From the NCBI GenBank assembly GCA_963169105.1, contig OY720636.1:74264123-74328122 (forward strand): a DNA stretch of 64,000 nucleotides, written 5' to 3'. The DNA comes from Ceriagrion tenellum (taxonomy: Eukaryota; Arthropoda; Insecta; Odonata; Coenagrionidae). Under the pieces are notes generated by a model. That model was not told the DNA's origin, did no database searches, and saw nothing but the letters and a program-made list of their open reading frames with translations. Positions 1 through 9,625 of this stretch are shown one piece after another (positions within the stretch are counted from its first letter, which is position 1; each line of letters opens with the position of its first letter). The translations under genes and the position numbers were made by a program.

Positions 1-130
1 CTTTCAACACAAACAGTATGTCTTGTTTGTCTTGAAAATTACGTCGTTGACGTCGAAACCCGTAGACAGCGTTAAAACATAGTGGAACTGTACATCGTTT
101 TTATTATGAGTTATTCCTTGCTCGTTTGAG
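1..130 (+). repeat. possible degenerate Penelope-like / hammerhead-like fragment
   Basis: Positions 41-54 form a small hairpin (ACGTC, GTT, GACGT) followed by CGAAAC. The upstream sequence CTTGAAAAT resembles a damaged CUGANGA box, and GTGGAAC follows at about 82. The order (CUGANGA-like box, short hairpin, GAAAC) is that of a hammerhead core. Such cores are known in Penelope-like retroelements. The first box is clearly mutated and the element would be cut by the window edge, so this is a weak call. Confidence 0.18.
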
Positions 131-2249
131 TTGGGCTATTTCATTGGAGTACCATAAAAGCCGATAGATTTCTTTCAACAAGCACGATGGTCACAATGAG
201 TTTGGAGTCCTTCAACGACGATTTGATGTCATAATGGCCTGGTAGGGTAATGAAGTGAAATCGGCTCCTCAGTTAATGAATGCTCAATGTGTTACTCCAC
301 ACTCACTCGGCGATAGGGAGGGTCAAAGACCAGAAAACACCGAAATGTTGCGCGAGTCGCTAAGCTATGGTGAGAACATATAAGACGGCCACACACTTCC
401 GCAGAATGGCTGTCATTTGGAATAAGGTCCGGTTTCATAAAATAAATTGGATGGTTTCAATGTGACTTCGTTAAGGGCAGGAGACGAATGAGAAAAAATC
501 TCCGCACCCACATACAGTATCATTCCGAGAAACACTATACAAGCAGAAACAATATAAAAAAGACACAATTAGAAACAATATAAGAAAAAGTATACAATTA
601 TAAAACCGGGAAGAAAGCCGCGTTCCAATGATTTTCGCAAGTTACTACTCAGCTCCAGCCTTTAAATTAACTTCGTAGGGCTAGTAGGTACAAGGAAAGC
701 CTTAAGATGGCTGGAGCAATTTTCGTCAATGAGCACACATTTGCGTGAAACTTTGCACACGTGTTATTGTCAGTAATATCGCAGATAAAAGTGAAAAATT
801 GCTTTTTTGAAGTAAATTTGTGGCCATGGTAGGTCCTGAGGCTCCAAATCGGTGATTTCTATGTCACTTCATAACAAATTGAAATACGGCATCAGTCTTA
901 CACAGAGACGTCCGCGGACACATCATTTTTCTCCGAAATTGCACAAGTTCAGTGAACTGACGAAGTCCATTGGGCCGACAAATAAATAACATTACGCAGT
1001 AACACAATATTTTAAAAACCCTTTCCCTTCCACCAGATTTTGGGTTGTTTGTGCCAATGATGCTAAGTTTAAATGGAGATTTTTATTTCTAGTAATCAAA
1101 GCACTTATTCTAAGTTTTATTCCAAGTTATATAGTATATTTGGGAATTAATTAAATGGTAAAATATCATTCATGCACACTCCAATTAAAATGGATGAAAA
1201 TTGGAAAAGGCGTGAAGCATAAAAAAAGTCCTTAATGTAACTACTGCGAGAGTCATTCCTTTGGTAGTGAAGGTCAACGTGTCAGCCACTGACAGTTAAA
1301 GATTCAATAACTAGTAATCAGATTAAAATAAAGTATCCGGACGTAAAACGAAATGAAAATACGAAGAAAATACATGAGACAGAAGAATTAGAGGCTATTT
1401 ACCCAGATGAGATAGAAGAAAGAGAGGAAGGGAATGATTCAATTCAAAATAAATAATCATAACCTACTATTCTCGCACTGATGCGATGTTTGAATATAAA
1501 CGGAAAGGTGCTGTTTCAAATTAGAAAAATAATTCTACGTGACCACTTTTGTCAATGGAATAACATTTCAAAAGTCAGAGGTGTGTTTATTTGGGAACGG
1601 ACGACAAAGTTTTTCATTATCAATGGCGTTACGGGTTTTCATTCCGGGTACTTTTAATTCGTTTCACTAAAAATAATTCAGTACCTTCGCCATGATGGGA
1701 TCGCGAAAATAATTTTTGCGGGGGTCTATTTTCTAGTTACTACCCGGTTACTTTATGTAACTGGGTAGTAATTAAATATGGCTAGAACGCTATGGACGAA
1801 CGTCCACCACAAGATGACGTAGCCTAGACGTTTATTTGTCGCAAAGTGAGCGTTTGAGTTTTGTGTATTTCAACGAACCGTCGCGTCGGTTTGTTTAAGG
1901 GAGCCTTTTAGACAGGAGAACGTAAGAGCATCGGTTTTGATGCCAAAAACATATTTAATGAGAGATTATAAAACCAATAAGTGTGCATTGCAAAAGCTTT
2001 CTGAGATATTTTGACAGAGTTCGCCAAATTGACTCATGTGGCATGAAACCACGTAGGAAAATATCGCTAAAATAATCTATTTGTCACTGGAATGATTCTC
2101 ATTCACAGGCTGACATATTCAAAGTAAATATACTAATTTCATTAAAATACCGCCCCCGATAACCAGATTTTCGACAAGTTACGGGCTAGAATTCCACCTA
2201 GAGCTTGCATGTTGTTTTTGCCCAAGGATTTCTGCCCAAGGAGATGTAA
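131..2249. other. no gene recognised; AT-rich stretch with one hairpin and one open frame
   Basis: No conserved coding pattern was seen. Two items stand out. An imperfect hairpin lies at 1734-1751 / 1757-1774 (arms around TTACTACCCGGTTAC). A frame of about 60 codons without a start is open from 1272 to a TAA near 1456; it reads as an acidic tail containing EELEAIYPDEIEEREE. That stretch could be a terminal exon or chance. Its upstream TGTCAG has only a weak pyrimidine tract. Confidence 0.4.
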
Positions 2250-2257
2250 GGTTTGAC

Positions 2258-2550
2258 CAGGGGTTGGCAAACTTTTCAGATGGAAGAGCCAGTCCTGTTC
2301 CCCATAACACTTTAAAAATTATTTGGGAGCTGTGCATATTTTATTACAGGAGACATTTAAGGAATTATTATAATGCCTATTAATTTTATTACCATTACCC
2401 GAAGAAAAAAATCACCATAATGTGCATCACATTCTTGAAAATTAAAAAAAATTAAACTATGATCGTTTCATAATAACTTTCAATTTCGCTTCAATACCTT
2501 AATTACGTAACTAAGAGCCACATGTGTCTCTCCGCAGCATGCCGTCCCTG
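2258..2550. mobile_element. hAT-like short non-autonomous element (MITE)
   Basis: The left end reads CAGGGGTTGGCAAAC. The right end read inward on the minus strand begins CAGGGACGGCATGC, and both ends carry GAGCC/GGCTC motifs a little further in. CAGGG termini with GGCA just inside are typical of the hAT superfamily. The 8-bp flanks, GGTTTGAC and GGTTACGG, agree at only the first four bases, so the duplication is either decayed or misplaced. The interior is AT-rich and non-coding. Confidence 0.45.
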
Positions 2551-2558
2551 GGTTACGG

Positions 2559-3142
2559 CAATACAACCTTATACTTTGACTCATGCGAAATTATTAGTTT
2601 TTCGACCATATAACTCCGCACAAGATAATCTGAAACCTTAGCCTGTTACTCTTGCAATCTACCTTCTCAAATTCAACGTGATCTCCAGAAGGTTTTACTG
2701 GGGAAGGGAGAAAAGTACACAAGGACCTCATGGTGAGAATAATATCGATAATATCTGTTGTTTCCCTGAAAGTTCCCCGTACACCTGCACCTGCATTTCA
2801 ACGTAGCTTCAGAAAACAAAGAGATGAGGATTTTGCTTTTAGCTCCCTTTTACGAGGGAATGTTCTTGGCTCAACTCTCGTTTTAGGTTTCCGGTGCGCG
2901 GTGGCCCTATTCGATTTGACTTGCAGATAAGCACTATGACTGCCATTCCCGGCTTCTGAGTGAGACAATGCCTCTCGGCTTGTAACGTAATACACGCATG
3001 TTAGAAGATAGTTGCCCGTTTCTTTTTTTTAGAGGCTATAAAATTACGTATTTGAAAGGGAGGAAATGGTTATTACTTGGTAAGTAATACTGACAGAACG
3101 ACAGAGTCGGAAATATCAACGAAAATAATATTCCGAGCAATA
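2559..3142. other. no feature recognised
   Basis: Both strands carry only short open frames (up to 66 codons) that overlap each other and show no family resemblance. Confidence 0.4.
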
Positions 3143-3350
3143 TGAGATCGGGTTGGTGAGGTGACTAGAGTGCTGCCTTCCTGTCCCGGGGGCTCAGCTT
3201 CGAATCCCCGCCGTTGTGGATAATTTTTAAAGCAATCCCATTCCAGCTTGGATGCTAAGTTGAGAGCACTTATAAGTACAGTGCATAGACCGTCAAATTT
3301 ACACTCAGAGATAGGTACCCTGGATGCTTTCCGTTAAGAAAAAATCGATA
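3143..3350 (+). repeat. tRNA-derived SINE (GATCGGGTTGGTG family, copy 1)
   Basis: The head GATCGGGTTGGTGAGG is followed 45 bases later by a pol III B-box-like GCTTCGAATCCCC at about 3197-3209. The same head recurs at 11921 and, inverted, near 32287. In each case a B box follows, and then a body containing a GGTACCC / GGTCCCC block and CTTTCG-like sequence. The SINE body fades at about 3350. No clear target duplication was found. Confidence 0.5.
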
Positions 3351-5396
3351 CCGACACACGGTTTCCTTATATCTCTAATAATACTTTCCTACCTACCAAT
3401 CCAGCTATTCCTAATCACGCCAATAATCTCAAATATCGGTCACCTTCCCAAATAACCAACAAACTATTTCAGCTTCACGCAAATGAAAATAGCGGATTAT
3501 AATTTTAACAATGCTGAAAAATACAATGAGATACTTCTCTTCTTCCTATACATTACGCAGCGCATGAGTCGGAATCTTCATACCCCCATAGAAGAATTTT
3601 ATCCTGTAAAGCTACAGGAGACGAACGACATGGTTTAACGGATAGGACTCATGCAATGACCAAGAGACTATACTCCGTGGAAGACACAGTGAATAAGGTC
3701 AGTGAAAGGAGGTAAATCCTTGGGCTTATTCAAAGACGAAAAAAATCTTGTGCGGCACGAACTAGGAAGAAGAGTTCTATGAAGACTTGGAGTGTGGAAG
3801 GAACGCAAATAGTAGCTTGGACATTTAAAAAAATGTTCACTGTTCTTACACTTAATTAAACAAGTTTACTTATGACCTGCAAGACCTCTGAAAAACAGAG
3901 CACGTTTATGTACGTTTCAACATGTAATCTCTCAATAAAGTTCCTTCTTCCTGTTTACTATACTGGTTCCTAGTGTTTCCTACATTACCTAACAAAAGAT
4001 ATGAAGAATATCTGTCCTTTTTTTGAAACTTCCATGTTTACCAAATACCCCATTTTACTTCACTATTAAATCTCAATAAACTAAAACTCACAATCATTCG
4101 CGTTACCTACCGATAAATGAGCAAAAGAAGAGAAAAAAATTAAACAATCAATCAAAGAATAAACTTGCCGGTACGGTTAAAAAGTTGACTCGACAAAAAA
4201 AATAAATTGATTATTTAAGGTAACTATGATAAAAGTTAATTCTAAGACTAAACCACGTTACCCAGGCACATAACGATGATGAATAAAAAACTTGGAACAA
4301 TTGGAGTGATTTTTCACGTCCAAATTAAATAAAATCCCCCTTTACTAAAACTGAGGATACCTTAAAGAACTAACAGCATATAAAAGCGTTTTTATTCCAA
4401 CGAGAAAATATGTCACCCTACCACAGAGGAAAGAAGAAATACTAACTTAAGCTCTCTACTTTCGAATAGATTTTTCAAAAGCTGTCAAATAATCACTTTT
4501 ATGAGAAATAACTACGCAACTCGCTATCAATTCACCCACAATGGAAATATAATCATCGATGCTGGTATTTACCTTGGTGACTCATGTACCCTATTCCAAC
4601 GTCTACAATATAATGAAATTCGCCTTAAAAGCAACTATCTTTCGCCCTAAAACAGCTCAGAGAGTAATATCTCTAAGGATTAAACCGCGGCATTACACTC
4701 AAGTCAGTATCAGTGTAAAATATAAAATATATTACCATATGAATACTAATGATCATTCAGAACCGTAGCAAACCATGGATAAGTCATTCTGAATAGTAAA
4801 ATTAAAATAATCTGGTCGATCGAATATTCACCATTATCTTCAAATAGCTTTAAACCCTCTTTCTGAACTTGGATGATAATTATTTACTTCTTTAAAAACA
4901 CCCGCACATAGTGTCTACTTTTCTAGGGAACAAAATAGGATTAATTCTAATGTGTAGAATTTTGGTTCAATCAAATTAGTATTCAAAATCCTTTGTGAGA
5001 GTTTCAAGTTCCAACTACCCATCCCTAAACTTATGCTTACTTCCTCTGCTATAAAAATCTAACTCAGTTTTTTCAAATAAACGAAACTGTTATTGTTTTG
5101 AGATCGAATCAGCGCTGATAACATCTTGTTTAGAGTCTTCGATGAACTTTCATTTAGGATAACCGCCAAAGTTCCAACAAGTGCGAAAAGATAAACACAA
5201 TATATAAAATGAAAGTCAATGTAAAAATGACGAAAATATGGAATTCTCTTGGAGAAAAATCGCCATAATTGTCGGCCAATTGGCGATTTAAGCAGTGCAA
5301 CAAATGCCTGACGACAAGACTTATTTATTCTCGCAATCGTTCAGTCTAACGGGAAACTGAGAAGACAAGAGGAGGGGTGATGCTGATGATACGAAC
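3351..5396. other. no feature recognised; AT-rich intergenic or intronic DNA
   Basis: This stretch may be inside the first intron of the minus-strand ABCG gene whose first coding exon ends at 7356. No exon-like homology was seen on either strand, and there is no strong inverted repeat apart from a 9-bp pair (AAATCGCCA / TGGCGATTT) near 5250-5290. Confidence 0.35.
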
Positions 5397-5606
5397 AATA
5401 CAGATAAATTATTAATGTTGCTCTTTTCAGGTATTTCCGTCGCGTGTTTGGTTTTTTCGACAACAGTTTCTCCCCTCTTCCTGGGGGCGTCTTCAGGTCC
5501 GTTGGACATTTTTGTAAACCAAACACGCGACGGAAATACCTGAAAAGAGCAACATTAATAATTATAAGAGTCGCGGAAGCCTTCAAAGAAATACAGATAA
5601 ATTATT
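5397..5606 (-). mobile_element. foldback retroelement with hammerhead-like core, copy 1 (Penelope-related?)
   Basis: A 17-bp direct repeat AATACAGATAAATTATT flanks the element (5397-5413 and 5590-5606). The interior is a perfect 48-bp inverted repeat (5407-5454 and 5516-5563) around a 61-bp loop. On the minus strand the loop reads CTGAAGA (5496-5490), a C-rich/G-rich stem, GAAAC (5470-5466), a four-base loop and GTC (5461-5459). That order matches a hammerhead ribozyme core (CUGANGA, stem II, GAAA, short stem III, GUC). I see no convincing stem I. The right end carries GAGTCGCGGAAGCCTTC, which the copy at 20.8 kb shares. A target duplication of this length suggests retroposition. Hammerhead cores occur in Penelope-like elements, which is the basis for that assignment. 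Confidence 0.55.
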
Positions 5607-7355
5607 GCTAATTTCACGAAGGTGCCATTCCACGTCTATTCGAACAACGAATTGCCCTTGACCTCGCAAACTTCAACTGACTTTGCAGGATGTATTCCGT
5701 ATCACTACATTGCTAAACATGTCCAATTTTTTAGCAAAATATTTCCATTCCAAAGGATTATTTTATTCCATGGTTGTTACAAATTTACAAAGATAAGACT
5801 TAACTGCCACTAAAACTAGTGAAAGTAATTACATCATTAAAGGCTATTGATGTTACCTCGCTGCATTCTTATGAGGGTATCAATATTAAGGCATTATTCA
5901 GCTGAAGCTGAAGTTTAATTAAACGTTTTTGGCACTTAGTTTCACCTGATCAAGATGAAATAAAATCGACCGGTAGTGAAGAGATTTATTTGTACATTCT
6001 ATTGATGCAAGTTTTATTAAGCGTTAGCATAAGGTCAACAATGACGAGGTTTCAAGAGGTCCAGCATCAAAAGTGCGAGATTTAAAAACAAAAGAGAAAT
6101 TAAAAAATCGTCGACATGGACACTTCGCTGAAACAACATTGTTGTGATTAGGCGCTTCCAGATCCTTAGGATTTTGCTCTAAGTCAGTCCCCTAAATTAA
6201 AATTATACAATTGGGGGCGAATTAAATTCCCTCCTTAAAACAAGCATTTACGAGGTAATTTTATAATATTGCACAGCCAAGGAATTTTGCCTCATTAAAT
6301 AAAAAATTGAGCAAAATATGAAGGGTATATGTTTGGAGAAAAAAGCATTTGAAATTTTCAAAGTAAAAGTTTATGCACAAAAATGCAAAAATCTTTAGTT
6401 AATGACGTCACAATATTATCCTCTGTTGATTTCTCCTCTAAATGAGCATTTTTGCTTTGAGTTAAGTATTTTATGTTCGCAGATATCGAAGACAAACCGA
6501 ACACAAATTTACAAAAACCTCAATTTTAAATACCCTAGTAACTAAGCAACTGATATACTTTTCCAAAACAATTGGGGAATGGTCAGCAAAGTAGAAAAAC
6601 GAAATTAATGTCTCTCGAATTTGGTCGCAATCTAAGAGGTTTAGGGCATTTTCGGTCTTTTTCGGTCGCTTCGACATGGAATTATCCGAAGGAAATTTAG
6701 AAAAATACCATGTACAGGGAAGCATGGAAAAACATAGAAACAAAAATCAATCGGTTTTAATCTGCTGAATCAAAAAATAAAACTTAAATTATAGCTGAGT
6801 AAAACAGGAGAATGCCACAATGTTATATTAATGCGACTAGCCTCTGCAATGCAAATGGCCTGCAGTTAAATTTCTATATGTTACTGTAAAAGAATATCGA
6901 AACTCGGTAAGCATAAGATGATGCGGTTTTCATCTCCTGAATTAAAAAAGTAAAGCTAAAATTATAACTGATTTGCCTAGAAAAAATACCCCTCATGAGT
7001 GACTCGAACCTACAGCCTATTTGTTGTCTTTATTTCATCCCCCGTTCAATTTCAACGGGCACCTTTGCTAGTATACACTAAATACGAAATTTTCGAAATT
7101 CATACTACGCGAATTTTTGTCATCACTCGTCCTTCACGAAAGTTTCCGATGAAATTCTGGGAGCGTCAATGTACTTTCAAGCTCTGTATCAACTCTTCTG
7201 TTAAGTGGACCGAATCATTCGTCTCCGGGCCAGACGAACCATCATCAGCCCTTTACTCACCAATACGGAGCCCTCGCGACCCATATTCCTTCGTCCGTGA
7301 CACCCAAAATATTTTGTTGACACTTGGGCAAACCCGAATGAAAAGGGTCGCTCAC
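5607..7355. other. likely ABCG first intron; local direct duplication and a tRNA-like scrap
   Basis: This AT-rich stretch runs up to the splice donor at 7355, so it is probably intronic for the minus-strand gene. Positions 6751-6800 and 6924-6974 are a diverged direct duplication; both contain CGGTTTT, then ATCT and CTGAAT, in the same order. Positions 6998-7014, read on the minus strand, contain GGTTCGAGTCAC, a good pol III B box, which suggests a tRNA-derived fragment. No second ABCG exon was found. Confidence 0.35.
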
Positions 7356-7485
7356 CTTTGGCCCCCTGCGGCACCGAATACGACAGGTCGATGAACTCGA
7401 TGTCGATGGGCTGTCGCGCCGGGAGATACGAGAGCGACATCACCTCCTCTCCAGCGGCGTGAGTTGTTCCTCCTCCGGTCGCCAT
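7356..7485 (-). CDS. ABCG-type ABC transporter, first coding exon (partial gene)
   Basis: The ATG at 7485-7483 has a favourable context (GGCATGG) and an in-frame TGA two codons upstream, which supports this start. The exon encodes 43 codons plus one base. Its C-terminal part, LPARQPIDIEFIDLSYSVPQ, matches the segment just before the Walker A domain in ABCG half-transporters of the ABCG1/ABCG4 type, where a P-V-(D/N)-(I/L)-(E/Q)-F-x-(D/N)-L-(T/S)-Y-(S/T)-V pattern is usual. The frame then meets a good splice donor, AAAG|GTGAGC, with GT at 7355-7354 and phase 1. Members of this family are ATP-driven half-transporters for sterols and other lipids, inserted in the plasma membrane or in vesicles. 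The N-terminal extension of about 21 residues is poorly conserved. The nucleotide-binding and membrane domains must lie at lower coordinates; none was found, so the next exon is probably outside the window. The ABCG call is fairly secure; the subfamily is not. Confidence 0.7.
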
Positions 7486-7870
7486 GCCTCACGCACTACC
7501 ATCCTCTGGGGGTCGTCGCTGCTGTCGCCTTCGGTTCCCGGACGAGATCCCCACGGGTCGTCCGATAAACCAACGGTTCCCGGCCGCAAGCCCGCGTCCT
7601 TCCCGCCTCGTCCTTCGTCGCGACACACTCGCGAGAGAGAACCGAAACAAAAACACGCTGAAGGCAGCGACGAGAGTTGAGCACTCCGTCTCGAGTGACG
7701 GACGGACGGGTAATAGCGCGAGGAAGGGCTCGAGCGAGCGAGCAAGTGGAGGCGGAAATATCAGCTCCACCTCCTCTGCCCCCGCCGCCCCGCTCCAGAG
7801 TCCGCGCGTCTCGCCGCCCGCCCCGGCCTCCCATAGAGGTCCTTTATCATGGGCGGAGGTTGACAAGTTT
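7486..7870 (-). promoter_or_regulatory. GC/CpG-rich 5' leader and probable promoter region of the ABCG gene
   Basis: This patch is strikingly richer in G+C and CpG than its surroundings and lies immediately upstream of the ATG at 7485. It contains overlapping open frames on both strands, a usual by-product of GC-rich non-coding DNA, and none of them looks like a protein family. I infer 5' UTR plus promoter. No TATA box was recognised and the transcription start is unknown. Confidence 0.5.
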
Positions 7871-8256
7871 CCATCCGTTTCTCCATTGGTAAGCGGGTAT
7901 CGCCCCCACGATTTCCTTAGAATGAATGCTCAGTTGGTAAGTAATTGTTTCAAAGTGGGCATCAAACATGAAAGGATCATCAAGGACAATTTACCCCTTT
8001 CGATGCCATGTCTCTTCCGAGTGAGTTAGGCCAGAGATGCCACAAATTCCGTTCCCTCACAGAATTATACCTTGTCCATACAAAAATCGCCACTACCTTT
8101 ACCTTCAACAAATTCATTACCTTTAACAAAAGTCTCCAAAAAATAAAGGATATGTTTTTGGTTACTATGTTACACCGGGATGTATACCTCTTCCATAAAT
8201 TTGTGAATAAAAAATAATTTATCATCACACAAACACCAATACGAAATATATTCATT
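7871..8256. other. no feature recognised
   Basis: This ordinary AT-rich DNA lies between the CpG-rich patch and a foldback element. Short open frames on both strands show no resemblance to known families. Confidence 0.35.
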
Positions 8257-8485
8257 TATGTTTTTTATCCCCCATCACGGGTTTTCAGAGTTTGGTCAGT
8301 AATTTACACAATTAGATGATTAAACATTTTTTCTTTAATGTCATCGTTTCGCTTTATTTTAATTTAATTTTATTTATTTGTTATTTTTTAAATTATATTT
8401 ATATTATTTATATTATTATTATATATTTAAAGCATCATCAGGCCCCCTGAACTCTGAAAACCCGTGAAGGGGGATAAAAAACATA
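8257..8485. mobile_element. 229-bp foldback / MITE-like element
   Basis: The left arm at 8257-8292 starts TATGTTTTTTATCCCCC and continues through CACGGGTTTTCAGAGTT. The right arm at 8450-8485 is its reverse complement, with one or two mismatches over 36 bp. The middle (8293-8449) is very AT-rich and has no coding potential. No target duplication was identified. The LINE insertion begins only 35 bp to the right. Confidence 0.55.
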
Positions 8486-8519
8486 CAATTAAAGTGGACA
8501 AGAAAACAACATCAAGCTA

Positions 8520-8535
8520 TATTTATTCAGTTTTG
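8520..8535 (+). repeat. target-site duplication, left copy, of the 8.5-11.7 kb LINE
   Basis: The 16-mer TATTTATTCAGTTTTG is identical to 11679-11694. The two copies bracket the LINE insertion exactly, which fixes its ends. Confidence 0.85.
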
Positions 8536-9035
8536 CCATTGTCATTAGATTCCTTGTGCAAACTTTCCCGTCCAATCGTTGGCCTGTATATTACTTTTTG
8601 CCCTACTTTAGCATTCATGTCTCCTAATATTAATTTAACATCGTGGGATTTTGTCCTATCGTATATTTCCTCCAGCTTGTCATTTTCGCTTTCCATGGCT
8701 TCTTCATCTGCTTCTTCCGTAGGAGCATGTGCACAGATAAATGTAATTGGGAAGAATTTGGATTGGACTCTGATGGTACATAGCCGCTCATTTACTGGGT
8801 TAAAATTTTTCACATGATTGACAATGTTGTTGCGTACCGCAAAAGCAGTCCCAAAGGTATTTGTTGTGTTGCCAGTGTAAAAAATTGAGTAATCTCTTGT
8901 TTTTATCATGCCGTTTCCTTTCCACCTTACATCCTGTAGTACCGCTATTTCCACCTTATACTTTATCAGTTCAGATGTTAAATTTTCTAATGCTCCTGGT
9001 CTATACAGGCTTCGTACATTCTCCTAATCCCTATC
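8536..9035 (-). pseudogene. LINE endonuclease (APE type), inverted 5' segment
   Basis: Read on the minus strand, the frame from about 9035 carries NVRSLYRPGAL, then LQDVRWKG, HAPTEE, GDMNAKVG and SNDNG. These are the successive landmarks of an apurinic-type endonuclease in LINE ORF2 proteins: QDVRW is the metal-binding (E/D)xRW segment and GDMNA the GDxN segment. The open frame runs to the insertion edge and then reads into target DNA (KTE, stop). The upstream WNVR start is already frameshifted near 9035-9050. Positions 9040-9624 are the reversed 5' leader. The remaining catalytic segment, with the SDH motif, lies on the plus strand at about 9820-9850, separated from this half by the inversion. 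The gene is therefore dead. Confidence 0.8.
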
Positions 9036-9625
9036 CCTATGTCACTATCCTAATCGTTTGGCGTTTTCTATGCTTGGGTCGTGTCTGTTGGTCCCGTCCT
9101 GTTCCGAGGCTTGATTTTGGTTTCGTAACAATATGTTTTTACTGGGTGAGGGGGTTAGCCTCACGCCAAACTCCCAAACTGGAGGACCAGGTATTTTGAT
9201 TTTGGGGTATTCTTCCCCTATGCAGATTGCCTTCTCTGCGGCTTGAGAGTCCTGCCTACCCTCGCAATTCATCTGCCGTTCCGCCGCCTTTCAGCTCCGC
9301 CAGTTGATCTTTATCACGAGCCCTTCCTGCCGATTGCCTTCGGCCCCGTGCTAGTACTGGTGATGCTGCTGCCCATCACCAGGGGTGAATGTCGGACACC
9401 CGGCCTAGATCCGCCATGTTCGGTTAAAGCAGGGCCACCTCGTGCAGGGCGTGGTTCTTCACCACGCTGCAGTGTTGGCTCTCACTTCAGCAGTGCTTCA
9501 CGGACGGTCTTGAGAATAGCGTCCTCAAGGTGGCTAGGCCTACCCCCTCAGCTATTCCCCTGAGGTCATGTGAGGCCCAGTGTCAGGTCATCCCTCACAA
9601 AGGTACTACCTCTCCATGACCCCTT

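Noticed and set aside
6999..7394. 131-codon plus-strand frame
   Set aside because: It runs antisense through the ABCG exon and its intron and has no family resemblance.
7484..8029. 181-codon plus-strand frame and several overlapping minus-strand frames over the CpG-rich patch
   Set aside because: GC-rich DNA lacks stop codons by composition. The frames are Arg/Pro/Ser-rich, overlap on both strands and match no family; the real exon here is on the minus strand at 7356-7485.
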